Shown here: in pieces, positions 47,284 through 59,471 of the stretch
Numbering within the stretch: position 1 is the stretch's first letter
Layout of the letters: each line of letters opens with the position of its first letter
NCBI GenBank assembly: GCA_037833965.1
Contig: AP031351.1
Location: forward strand, 20,906,501-20,970,500
Direction of reading: 5' to 3'
DNA from: Marchantia polymorpha subsp. ruderalis
Lineage: Eukaryota > Streptophyta > Marchantiopsida > Marchantiales > Marchantiaceae
Length of the DNA: 64,000 bases
The notes under the pieces: model-generated
The model's input: the letters and a program-made list of their open reading frames with translations, nothing else
The model's database searches: none
Told to the model about the DNA's origin: nothing
Position numbers and translations under genes: made by a program

Positions 47284-50200
47284 AACTGGTTTCCATTCTT
47301 GTCAGCACGTACATCTTGGCGCTATTAAATCTCACTATGCTTACAATAGTCAACATCCAATCTGGATTTAATATTATAAACGAAGAAAAAACAACAAAAG
47401 GTTGTAGATCCCATACTTGAGTTCTTGTTGAATGATTTAATTATGTCACACTCGAGTTGTGGAATACTGGAGAGTGACCAGATGCAACTGAACACAAATA
47501 CGCATCCATTGGATTTCACATTCATCTTGAAATTCTAGTTACTAGTATTGGCTCTGTACGTTTTTCTCACAGATATTTATGCAATGTTAGCATAATGTAA
47601 GTAGTTTCTTTCACTGATCATTGACACTCTACATAAGTGAAAAGATACTAAAATCCATAACAGCAAACAACCGAATAAGTCTATCGAGTTGATTTTTTGT
47701 ACCATGTTTACGGTCTTGGCTACAAAGGTTACTTCACTAAGCCAAACTGGTAGAAGAGTAGATGTTCGCAGTTGTTTCTGTTAGATTGATTCAAGAATTA
47801 TCGTGTATGTGAAGTGTCGGACGGAGAATCCATATTATAGTATCATTCAAGATATTTTTTTAATTATTTCTTTCTTGTGCCGTTCGGGCATTCATATAAG
47901 CTGGGGCATATGCTCAACTTGCATGGGAGCCATTGTAACATGGCTTGAATCAGATTTTCAACAGATTTTCAATTGCACTTAAAAAAAATCTCTATTCTTG
48001 AACGTGTTCGGGCCATGAGATCTTCTTCCCGTTAGTGACAATCCGAATTGTTGCAATTCCACTGTGGGAAGCAAAGCATTTTCCGTCCATCACTCATCGG
48101 ATCAGTCTCACAACATATATTTTTGCATCGCTTGTCGTCCTGCCTTTGGAAATCCTACTGCAATATTCGCCCGTTCCACTTTCTCGGAAGTCTTAGAAAA
48201 AGGAAACAATGTAGTTAAAGTCTAATAACTTAAGCATTTCTTTAAAATTCTACTAGTCCGTGATGAAGAGAATGTCGGAAGTGGGCTGTTCATGACATAC
48301 ATGTGTCTTGGAAACATTTATGTCCAACTTCGCACATGTTAGTTCATGGATACGAGGATTGGAAACTGATTTAAAATAATTTACAAGATACTTTCAGGAA
48401 CTATATTTGAAATCAAATTTTTTTTTCCCAAAGAAATAAAGGCAGATTTTAAATATTTTGAAAATTTATTCTTAAACATTCTATTTGCAATCAAAATTCT
48501 TCATCTCTTTACAAAACCTTTGGATGCTATTCTTGATTTATTCAAAAGATTACAGAGTATAAACGAATCACCTGTTATGAGTCTTCCTTAGTAACTTCAT
48601 ACAAGATTCTGTAACAAGGGAAGCACCATATTGGCTAAGAACCTGTCATGTAGTAGAACAATTATTTGGTGTTTTCAGAAATTCTTATCACTGGGATACT
48701 CGAAATACCAGAAACCGGACACCCGGAGCTCTTGACACTGAAGTCTAATTTGACATCCACATGGAAACCAGTGAGAGTGCTTGCCTTAGCCTGTACCTGA
48801 ACCTGAACTGTAAATGTTTGTGGAGTAGTACAAGTGCCGAATGCGCCGATAATGTGGTGGTATTACATTTGGTCACATGCCGAAGACAGACAGACAGAAA
48901 GAAGGAAGGAAGGAAGGAAGGAAAGGCGAGCCACATGCAGGCAGTGTCGTGAAAAATAGCACCTGAGTCAGAGAGGGAAAAAATGAAACGGGGCCAAGTA
49001 GATAACAAAAAGACTGGGAAGAACCAATTCATGGGAAGAGCCGTACATGGATGAAACCGACGGGTAAGGCGGGGCTAGTCCCCAATAGCACCACAATGGG
49101 AAGTCAGTAAGAAAACGTAGATATAGCTTTGAGTCGCCGTGGCCTGACTCACCCTGGCTGGAAAATTCGGGGAAGTCAGACAGGGATTGGGTTCAGAGGA
49201 GAGATTATAGGTGCAAGTGTTGGGAGCGCTCGGAAGTCTACGCATCTGGATTCTGCCCGAGAGTCCAATAATGAGGCCGCTGCAGGAGTTTCATGGATGG
49301 ATGGAGGGAGACGGGGAAAGGATCGAGGATTGGTAAAGTTAGATTCCTGACTGAGACATCCAAAAATCAATAACTCCAGGTTAATGTTTGGCCTGAGAGC
49401 TCTGAGCCCATCCGACACAGTGCTTTATAGAGTTAATTGGAGATTCCTGACGATGGCACCCAAGATTACAAGCTCCTTGATAATGATGATCGCATCAATT
49501 ATTCTTGGCAGTTAATATGATTGAAGTTGGTCTTCTGTGGGGCCGCCATGAGTGCCTAGAGATAGCTCATCATCGAAGGAAGGCCAAAAGCCTCCCCTTA
49601 TCATCACAAAGCCAACATCCAGTGAAGTACGCCTCTCCGAGGGTCGTTGTAAGCCGGCCGCTGCCACCATTCACCTCTACTCCGTTGCTTGTAGGTGGAA
49701 CCAAAATTCTGAGCATTTTCCTGTGATTTGTTCACCAGTTGAATTCTGCACTCGGAAAGTTCTCGGAATCAGCCGAAAAAGTATAACTTTACAAACGTCT
49801 TACTTTCTTTCCCCTGGGAATAAACTTTATGCATATGCTGAGATAAATTCGGGCGTCAACAGCCTGTTCCGAATGTTTCCATTGTCTTTTTTCTATCAAT
49901 GAACTTCTTCTTACCAGACCGTCCAACCTTCCTTGGGTAGTGAAATATTAGCATGCAAAGAAGTAGACAGTTGACCCTTGTACAAAAGAAACAGCATTGA
50001 ATGGCTGATATCTTTTGTCTGGGACAAAAGCGTTATTTAAGGTACTAACAATTGAATGATACAATAGTTGTATCATTGCTTACGGTAACAGAAGCTTGAA
50101 ACTATCGTAGCTTTCTTTTGAAGTGCTAGAGAAGATGGGGGAACTTTGACATCAGCAATGTCCACCTTTCTTGTGACTATACCAAACTGCACAGGCGTAT

Positions 50201-50461
50201 TGGATTCAAATTCCAGAAGTTACCCTATTCGCGAGATGAAGCAACATCAGCCGTGAAGTAATCTTCACATCACACGTCAATGATAAGATGTTAGGCACCT
50301 CTAGTCTACGTCAATGATAAGATGTTCCAGCTTCGAGTGGTAAGCGAATTTGAAGTTTCAGATTGGTTCGGCACCCGTCGCAATTGAGAGCTGAGCAGTC
50401 AGGTCTAGACGAGGTAGGCGACTTTTTACGACATGTAACCTTCTAGTCTATTTTTGCTGAA
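47284..50461. other. Intergenic region, no gene recognised
   Basis: Mixed composition, AT-rich at 47.5-48.5 kb. A GAAG/GGAA microsatellite lies at about 48897-48925 and a short palindrome (AATGATACAA arms) at about 50055-50077. Frames of 70-115 codons around 48.7-49.9 kb overlap on both strands and resemble nothing I know. Confidence 0.4.
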
Positions 50462-51470
50462 CTAGCTCGGAGGGCTTTGCTCCATCGCCTGAGCTGTCTT
50501 ATCCAGCAGCCAAGCAATTCTCGTGACTCCCCACTTCCGGAGCTGTCGCACCGGTGAAACGGCCACAACCTGGCGTCGCTCCGTCGACATGCTTTCAGGT
50601 ACGCTGGCATCAGGATTTGCCCGAGACATCTGTAAACCTCTGACAGAAGAAGAGAGCGACCGATCTTGCAACTGAATCAACGAGAAAAAGGCTTAGAAGG
50701 GAAGAACCTTTCTGATATGAGATGGAGATATCAACCCAAGCCAAAACGGTTGTAACTGACGATAATCCTCGAACTGTAAGAAACAGATTCGATGGTCAGT
50801 CCGGTTTCTATTCCTGAAAGAAACAAATGATATGGGACCGATGATCTAGCTGCCGTTCTGGGCAGTCTCGGCAAAGCCAGATGTTAAAATTCTTCCCAGT
50901 TTCGGATCTCTGGTACACCTATGAAACAAACTACGGAAGTGCACGAAAAGCAGATGACGCCAAGCCACCCCCATAACTGCGAAATGTACGGGATAGTACT
51001 GGTCTGAGCAATCAGTCCAAGGGGAGAAGAATCGAGCTGCCCGCATCTTCCCATTGAGCCGAGGCGGTCGAGACAAAACTGCTCCTTTACTGCAGAGGCG
51101 AATTTTGTACGAGAGTGGAGATTCTTTTGTTGTGGAAATGAGAAAGGCATGGTCGTGCTTAGCGTAGTATCGGGTTGTAGAGTATGGCCGAGATCTCCCT
51201 TCGTTCTTGAGTGCAGCTTTTGTGTTTCCGAAGCAGAGCATACCATATTGCACAACATGAAAAGTATGGCTGGAGCTAGCGGGTGAATACCAAAGGTCCT
51301 GCTGCAAAAGAATATCTTTTTCTTTCTCTTTGACCTGCTTCGTTATGAATACATTCTCTCTCTATGATTGAAAGCCACCTCTATTATTGATGAGCCTCAC
51401 CTCAGGCACGAGAAGCTCATCATCATGTTCACTTGCCTCCGATCCAGCTCCCACCTTCCCCTCCTTCCAG
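50462..51470 (-). CDS. Tentative spliced gene of unknown function (3' part)
   Basis: Several minus-strand segments look like exons. One ends at 51401 with a GTGAGG donor and reads HVGFWKEGKVGAGSE then ASEHDDELLVPE. One starts at 51301 after TTTTGCAG with QDLWYSPASSSHTFHVVQY. One spans 50773-50708 between TTACAG and GTTCTT with FEDYRQLQPFWLGLISPSHI. The last spans 50629-50462 after TTTACAG and encodes 55 residues beginning MSRANPDASVPESMSTERRQ and containing RKWGVTRIAWLLDKTAQAME, ending in TAG. The last two join in phase. The link between 51301 and 50773 is not resolved, and I do not recognise the family. The frames could be chance; the support is good splice signals and protein-like sequence. 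Confidence 0.33.
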
Positions 51471-51707
51471 AAACCAACATGTCTTAAGGATCATACGTTC
51501 TGTTATGGATTGATTGGTCACGATCAGCTGGATCATACATTTCTGACTGTAGAGCTTTACCCTTTCCAACTGCAGCAGGCGTTCATGACACTCACCTCCT
51601 TCCCTCCACCCTTTCTTTCAGAGGATGCAGGTGAACGAACCTTTTCTTTAGATTCTGGATACAAGCATCAAAACATTCAATTCTGTACCGTAGTCTGTGA
51701 AGTTGCC

Positions 51708-51711
<4 letters not shown>

Positions 51712-51769
<58 letters not shown>
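51712..51769. repeat. (GA)n microsatellite
   Basis: About 29 perfect GA units upstream (in minus sense) of the tentative gene at 50.4-51.5 kb. Confidence 0.95.
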
Positions 51770-51773
<4 letters not shown>

Positions 51774-52532
51774 TTGGGTGTCGATGCCCCTTGGAGCCGC
51801 CCAGAGACTGCCAGCCAGCTCGGGAGGAAGGTGTCGAGAGAGATTATATACAGAGCGCAGGGAGGCTTGAATGTGCGTAGCTATGAGGCTGCTGCGTCCA
51901 GGGCCGAGGAGCTTCAGGTAGGTTGGAGATTCTGTGCAGAGTGAGTGACTGACACTCACGCAGTCACAAGCTCCCAAAAAGGTTAGTAGCCTTCAACGCA
52001 AAGGAAGCGGAGTTGGAATGAAGGTCAGGTCGTTGGGTCGGAACGACAAAGGCTCAACAGAAGGGAAAGACAAACGCCTCCAGGTTTTCCACGGGAAAAC
52101 CGACAGCTTGGACGCATGCATCACTCGGAGTTATGATCGAGCAGTGGCACCGGGCTGCGGGAACAATTAGGTGTGTGTGTAAGCCCAGCCCCGTCCAATC
52201 CAATGTAGTCCAGATCTGCAAGCTCAGTCTGCAAGTGTGTCAGCTGCGAGGAGGTGGTTGAAGCAAGATTCTCGATGCAAAAGCCCGGCGAGCGAGCACC
52301 ACACAATCCACTCACTACTCATGCCTTGGATTTCCCGGCGGTTCTGATAGGGAGGTGGCTCGGAATGTTCTTCTGTGTCCGTTGCAGGTGGCGGTTAGGT
52401 TCGGTTTTAAGCGAGATCAGAATCTATTTCCCCAACACCTGCAGTCGCGGAACATCTGGGAATCGGGAGGGGACGTGTTCTCCTCGTTGTGCATAGAAAC
52501 TGAACTTGCGCCTGAACTATTTGACTAGATAG

Positions 52533-52571
<39 letters not shown>

Positions 52572-54608
52572 TTATTTGTTTACATGCATGTACATAAAAG
52601 GATGGAGCGGCTGAACCTGGTGTTTACAGCGCTTACTACACCTTCGGTGTGTAAGATCCACGTCTCCAGGATTCCATACCTGGCATTGCCATCTTCGCGT
52701 CTATAGCGAATTGCATCTTACGTAGACCAGGGTTCCACGTACGGTATCCTTCGTCGGCCTTTCCAAAACGTACGAATAAATACGTCGGACGGCAATTTGT
52801 TCATTAAGATTCATCATGCTGGATGGCCGAGAAATTTTCTAACCGCATAGCTGGCTAGTCGCAACTTCGTATCGAATTTGTGATTCAGTAGTTATTTAGT
52901 AACCGAATCGCCATCAAGTGTAATCATAAGTTACTATACAGCTCCGAAATATACATAGATTGTCATATAATTCATGTTTGCCAAAAGACAGTGTAAGCAT
53001 CCATGAACCAAAACTGAATTGACATGCTACGTCTCGCGTTGTTATTGGACTACACACACACAAACATGTGACATGGATTTTAAATTGAAGATGAAGAGAT
53101 CAGAATCATAATGAAGAAATTAGCTGGGTACACCGAACTCTACGAGTGGTCCCTTACTGGCGGAATTTTTTTTACATTAAAAGTAAGATTTTGCCACAAC
53201 ACACTAATATTATAATTTACAAAAGCAGCCTGAAGCGTACAAAATCCGAGATAAAACCTTCTTTGGTAATAATCCAAAGTGACGATAGTTTGGCGCCGTT
53301 ATTCTTGTTCTTTGAATGACACAATGTACCAGTCACACCCGTAAATTCGTGTAAAGCAGGTAGGCGAGCCTCGGTAGAATACGTGTGCGCATACGAGTTC
53401 AAATTCTTATTGGGAGGCACTCTGGGGATACGGGAGAGTGCGACGACCTTGGGTTTACGAAATGGGCTTGAGACGGCGAGCGTAATGACAAGACCCGGAT
53501 GAGATCGAGCAAGAGTTGAGTCACTCACGATCCGTCGTTCCTATTTTGTTTGGTTCTTCAGGTTCACTGTGGATTTCGCTGTTGTTCCATTCACTTTCGA
53601 TCTGAAACTAATATTTTTGGCAGTCGTCTGTAAATCCCTTTTTTCATCAGCGATGAATTTTCGATGAAACTTTTAACGAGTGTTTGGTCGAGCCCACAGA
53701 GTTGCAATCTTCAGTGCCCAACCTAGCCCTCCGTACTACGAACTTGCCGCGAATGCCGAGATACATTCCATACGATAACGGAACGTATACACATACGTAT
53801 GGTATACGATACTCTCGGGGAAAACGCTCGTCCTTCTTACGGGGATGTGAAGTCACTGGAAATCCACTCAGAGCGTTCACTCATGGCTCGTAGTGCTTCG
53901 GATGACGAGACATAGATTGAAATAGATAGAAATAAATAGCAGAAGGCATCACGTGCCATGAAGACGAACATCCATTCTGGCACAACAGCCGAGTGTCCAT
54001 CGTGTAAGAGCATAACAGAGAGAGAGAGAAATCATTGGGCAGCTCTGAGAATTTTACGAGCGTGGACTTGGGGTTCGGCAGCAACTTCTGTTTCATTTGC
54101 AGGCATGCTTGCGGACGAAACACAATCGCATTCTATGGTATGCAAGATTCGCAGCTCCAGCGGGCGCCTGCGGGCGAGCGAGCTGTCGGTCGGGTTGGAT
54201 AACAAGGTCCTGGAAGGTCCAGTCCAGCATCGGCCCACCCTTCTCGTCTCGGAGTCTCAGGCGCCTCGGCCCCGAAGGTCGATGCGGGATGCAGTTCCAC
54301 ATTATTGGCTCCGAGACTGTGAAATGTATGCTGCGGCCATGTCACAGCTGGAAAGCTGCAGATCCTTTTCCCCGACGGTACGTGTGGAGAGGATTGCTCC
54401 TCTCGTGCCCCGGTATTCTCACCGACGCAAGCGCAGCGCGTCTCCATTATCGAGAATTATCGGTTCTGCCTCGGGTCCACGCATTTGTCCGTCCTGAGCT
54501 CCGCAAACGGGCATCGATCGATCTTCGTCGGGCACTTTCGGGTTCGTGCGGGTCGTGGGGTCGGATCTGACATCGGGCATGGGAGGGAGTGGAAGTCGAA
54601 GAATCGGG
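51770..54608. other. Intergenic region, no gene recognised
   Basis: Short frames only. Holds a TA microsatellite at about 52538-52568. The right end is the 3' flank of the neprosin gene. High-GC overlapping frames at 54.0-54.6 kb are probably not coding. Confidence 0.4.
52538..52568. repeat. (TA)n microsatellite
   Basis: About fifteen perfect TA units. Confidence 0.9.
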
Positions 54609-56521
54609 CTAGGCATGGCGGGAGCACCTGGGCGAGGAGCCTCGGCCGCCGTAGAAGAAATTGGCACCCCAGTCCGGAATCTCGTGGCTGATGAGGGCGC
54701 TGTAGCAGGAGGGGGCCTCGGCGGGGCCTAATCGGATGCGCGCATCGTGCAGTCGCAGGTGCTCGTCGACGTATTGAATGTTGCGCTGGTACGCTGCGAG
54801 CTTATGGCCCGCCTGAGGCTCGAAGCCGCTGCCCATCTGCGTTCGCGTGTGACGATGCCCGCCCGTGCTCTCGTCGTCCGTAATCTCTCCGCCGAACTCC
54901 ATGTACGTCGCCGAGTCGCGCAGCTGGCTCGTGAACAGCTCCGACGGCCAGTAGCCCACCGGCTCGTCGTTCAGCAGCAACCACCAGTTGCCGCTCGACT
55001 TGTCCTGCTCATTCATCAATCATTCGTGCATCCCCCCATCCCCAACACATTATAATTATAATGAGCCTTGGACCACTTCTCTCGGTGGATTCGTGCGGCC
55101 AGGCCCACATGCACCTTTAACAGAAGAGAGAGAGAGAGAGAGAGATGGCTTTACTCGGTGGACCTAAAGCTGTTGCTTCGCCTGCTGCCTCCGCTCGTCA
55201 CTCGTTCTTATCGAAAAGCCACCGAGAGAGAGAGAGAAGAACTGAGAGGGAGAGGGAGAGGGAGGGAGGGAGGGAGGGAGAGAGAGAGAGAAAGAAATGC
55301 ACATGCGAAAATCATGATGATAATGGATGGATAGATAAAGGAAGGGGTCGATTGCGCGCACACACTGATCCACCTGCAGCGCGTCGTCAGGTGGAAAAGA
55401 GAGAATGCGATGGTCGTCGCTAGGCTCGGCCCACGGCTATGATTCGAGCCTACGTCGTCCGAGCACATGCATGGCAATGTCGAGTCTCGGAGGGGAAATG
55501 CGGAATCACTTAAAACAATGGGAGGGAAAGGCGAAAAACGCTGAGGTGCACGTGTGAATCAGATGCTGGCGAGAAAAGAGAGATTGAGGTCTCTTCGGCT
55601 CCAGAGTCCAGCAGTGCCGGAGAGGTAAGAGATTGTATGCAGCCCAGCACCTAAAACCGCTTAATCTTTATGGCTGTCCGCATGTCTGACAAAGAGAAAG
55701 ATGAAAGCAGCAGCTGCAGCGAAGGGTCACTCACCCTGAAGACAAGAAGGTCGATCTCGTACTGAGTGGAGTTCAGTTGAGACATGGGAGTGAAGGAGCC
55801 GCCCACCAGCACTTTGTTGCTCACTTGGACGAAGCCATCACAGTACAAGTTGTAGCATCCGGTATCGTTGTAAGCATCGGCCTGTCGTCCACGTTCAGAT
55901 CAAAAGCGTCCAGTCCGTCAGTCCGAATGTCCGTCGAGCAGCTGTAACTCACATCCGACTAGCGAACTCTTTCGTCCATAAATGAGGAAAGCGACCAAGC
56001 TCAATCACGAGAGCGAAGTCTCTCCATGGCTGTGAAGTCTTGCGTTGTAGGGAGGGAGACACAGATTTCTGATTCTCTAGAGACACGACATCAATTCGAC
56101 GTCGAGCTCATCAATAATCACCTACTGCAAATGACTTGGGAGAGCAAGCCCCACCGAGTCACTCACTCACTCATCGGCATGATGAACTACGGGCACATTA
56201 AGCTACGGCAGCTTGCTGGTCCCAGTGCCCTACATTTACGTATGGGCGATGGTTTTCAACACCTTGGTCCTGAAACTACACAAGCGTGGTTCTTTACATG
56301 CGCCCACAAGACAGCCTGACTGCATGTGGCTTGCGTCAGCCTCACGAACGAGGATCAATGTTTTTCACATTACTTGGACACGATATGACACGAAACGACG
56401 GGCCCACTCTCACTGTCAACTCCTGCAGAGCTCCGAGCTAACAATATTACAGCCAGAAGACGGACTGCACTCAAATCACCATATCGACCATAAATCAATC
56501 CCAGGTCCCAGGCCCCCACAC

Positions 56522-56560
<39 letters not shown>

Positions 56561-56846
56561 ACGCGGATGCGAGTTGATACCTATCCTACAAGTATGTGGT
56601 ACTTACTGTCCAGAAGAGAAACAGCCGGGACCGATTATCGCCATACAGGCCTTCAAATACCTGCACAAGACCGTCCCAGGTTACATCATTGCCCTTATCA
56701 TTTAGCAGCAAAATCTCATACCAAACTACATTCTGCATCCAACCGTTTTATTACTGGCCCATTCATCACTGACTCGCAAGTACAAGCTACGAGATGAGGG
56801 CCTAGGGTCCACTCCCTTCGGGAGTCCATATGGACGGAGGGCGAGA

Positions 56847-56891
<45 letters not shown>

Positions 56892-59471
56892 AGCCAGACC
56901 AGCCAGCCCTTGCTGCTGCTGTACGAGAACTCAGATCCCGCAGTGGAGAATGCATAAAGTCACATGATGAATATCGGATGATTGAATCCGAACTCAACGA
57001 CATGCGAATTCCAATGTTGCTTTGTATAGTCACAAGCACTGCACGTGAACTCCTTCAAATACGCTTCATGAAGCGTAGCTGAAAGAGCCAATGATTGAAG
57101 CCAATGCCGGGCGGGCGTTCGGCGTTATATCGATCGATCTCTTAAGAGATCTCGTCCCGCATTGTGTAGTGTTATTACTACTTCACAATGCGGAAGCCAG
57201 CCTCGCTGATGAATGCCGACCAGCTAGTGGATGCGAGTGGACATCTGATCCTTCACACATCCGAGCTTTTATCACCAAATGTACGATCGAACCTGGACAG
57301 CCATGTGCCTGCGTCGAGCATTTCAGGGACCAGGCACAGGAGCGTCAAAGTTCGCCACCGTGAGGAAGACAACCTGACAGAGACCTAGCTAGACTCCCCC
57401 ATCCATTCTGCCTCTCGTACGAGAAGACAGAAATCGGGCCGTGCCACACTCGAGACTCAGATGTGGACCCAGCCAGCGGACCCACGAAGACCAAGCGATC
57501 TCCGGCATCGAGTTAGAGAATTTCCAAAAGACTCCGAAAGTGAGTCATAAAGCACATGCGTCCGAAGGCCAGACAAGAATCAGAAAGCTCAGCAGAAGCA
57601 CTCTGAGCGCTAGCTAGCAGTGGACTCCAGGTGTAGCATCCATTCGGAAAGCTCCACATATCCAGGCTTTGCTGATTCGAAGCCTTTACTTTCGAATCTG
57701 TCGACACCAAATTCCGTCCAAGGCTCTCTCAGTGCGCGAAAGCTAAGTTCTGGTGGAAGCAATCGGCAATCAGAAAGGTAATTGTGGAAAATCTTCAAAG
57801 TCAGTGATGCCTGCGTACCTGCCATCCGGCCTCTATGGTGTTGAGAATGGAGCTGTATTTGCCCACCGGGGCATTTTGGCCCTTGTACGAACCACTGATC
57901 AGCCAAAATTGAGCCAAACTGAATTCGTCCTCGTTCTCCACGTAGGGCTCCCATATGTTCAGAACCACCTCCATGCCCTTGATGGTCTCGGTGCCGTTGA
58001 CGATCACGAAGGCATGCTGCAGGTTGGATCATAGACATGAACAGATTGGAAAATACTGAATTCAGTCGTTCGCTCCAAGGTTGGGAGCGGGCAACATCCA
58101 TGGGGCATACAACGCACCGACGTCAAAACCAAACTGCGCTGGGAGAATTGGACCCTGAGGAAAATGCACGTGCAGTCATGAGTCCGTTATTGTACCTCAT
58201 GAGGAGTTGAGTCCGAGTCATTAGATTCAGTGTAGTTGCCATCAGAAGGTCGAGTAAAGCTCGGAGGTGCGTGCTTGCGTATTCTTGGGTTCGAGTTTCT
58301 CCGAGTCGATGCGTTGTCCTGATCGGAAAAGTGCCTCTCGAACTGCGTCTCGAAGAAGAAATCGGTCAGGTTGTAAATGTCCCTTGATCTCCGAACCGGA
58401 ATTGTGCCATCGGGACACGACCCGACTTCTACTTGGAATGTCTGATTGGCAATCTTGGCACCTCTGCTGGAAGCTGTCGAGTGCCGTCGCTTCACTGATG
58501 ATGAGGGGCTGAGCTGAAACGTTAGGGAAACGAGCCACGGGAATGTGAGAATGGGCTTCACTTTATTCCATAATTCTTGTACCTGACCAGACATTATAAA
58601 GTGGAATCCCACTTCCCCACCTGCCGAGTACATGCATACACCTCCTAAACCGAGATTTCTCATTTGCCTTTGATCACAAGGTTTACCTTAATCCAGCTTG
58701 CTTTAACCGCAATTTTGAAGATAGAGTCAGACAGGGACGCTGCGTTTAAGCTAAATTGAAGATCCGAAAATCCTCAGAGGTCCAAAAGTCCAACGCTGAT
58801 AGAAAGTTTTATGGAAGCTTTAACTGAATTTCATAAACTCTGACAACTGACAACAGCCCCGCGTGCTTACTTCATACTCTAGACCTCGGCTTGTGCATCT
58901 CGTACCTGTAATGGAACAGTTCGCCCAGCAGTCATGCGCTTGGTCAGAGACGGCTGCCTTTTGATAGGAACGCAGGAAACCTGATCACCGTCCGAGAGCT
59001 GTCATTGAAAAAGGTCAGTTGATGGAGACACTGTTGGGATTGAATTCTGCATTGGCCTGACGACGATTGTATCTGTAACTTGACACTGGAAATCAAAATT
59101 CTTAAATATGCGAGAATTCTCAACACGTGGTGAATTTTAGATGAATCTGCACCTGAAAGAGTCCACTCTCATGTTCACATATGAGTAATTTGAATTCGAT
59201 GCGAAAGGCAACTTACTGTGAAATTTAGCCCTCCGTCCTTCCCATCTGTGGAATCCATCTGGTCGGCAACATTTTCTGATGACTTGGATCTGGCTCTAAA
59301 TGTCTTCTGTGCGTCAGCAGCTGCTGTTGCGAATTCCCGTGCAGCTTCAGCTGCGGAGTGATGAGCTACATGGTGGAAGAGCAATCCGAAGACGAAGACT
59401 TGCAACACCACTCCCCCCTGCAGCAACAGCCTGGGAGATTTCGCATGCCTAGGCCTGCAACTGACTCCCAT
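54609..59471 (-). CDS. Neprosin-domain (DUF239) secreted protein
   Basis: Seven exons: 59471-59217, 58998-58906, 58513-58196, 58154-58122, 58016-57819, 55881-55735 and 55004-54609 (TAG), about 479 residues. The ATG opens a hydrophobic N-terminus (VVLQVFVFGLLF, about 21-32) that fits a signal peptide. Exon 2 carries the activation-peptide signature DGDQVSCVPIKRQPSL. The catalytic domain shows CPDGTIPVRR (about 149-158), LNIWEPYVENEDEFSLAQFW, GCYNLYCDGFVQ (about 307-318), GNWWLLLNDEPVGYWPSELF, MEFGGEI, MGSG and WGANFFYGGRG. Neprosin of pitcher plants is a proline-cleaving glutamic peptidase; most plant relatives are unstudied. The Glu in GGEI is a candidate catalytic residue by family analogy. 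Length and domain order are typical. The 33-bp fourth exon needs a weak GTCGGT donor to stay in phase; the stronger GTGCGT four bases on would break the frame. Intron 5 (1.9 kb) is full of GA repeats. Confidence 0.88.
55120..55292. repeat. GA/GAGG-rich low-complexity tract in a neprosin intron
   Basis: A GA run at about 55123-55145, then mixed GAGA and GGGA units at 55220-55292. Purine-only on the plus strand. Confidence 0.85.
56526..56560. repeat. (GA)n microsatellite
   Basis: About seventeen GA units inside neprosin intron 5. Confidence 0.9.
56850..56889. repeat. (GA)n microsatellite
   Basis: About nineteen GA units inside neprosin intron 5. Confidence 0.9.

Larger units (their letters stand above)
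55882..57818 (-). other. Large intron of the neprosin gene with GA repeats
   Basis: By far the longest intron of the gene. It holds two GA microsatellites, at about 56526-56560 and 56850-56889. Frames within it on either strand resemble no protein family. Confidence 0.6.

Noticed and set aside
54097-54570. 157-codon plus-strand frame near the neprosin 3' end
   Set aside because: GC-driven, overlapped on both strands, no recognisable domain.
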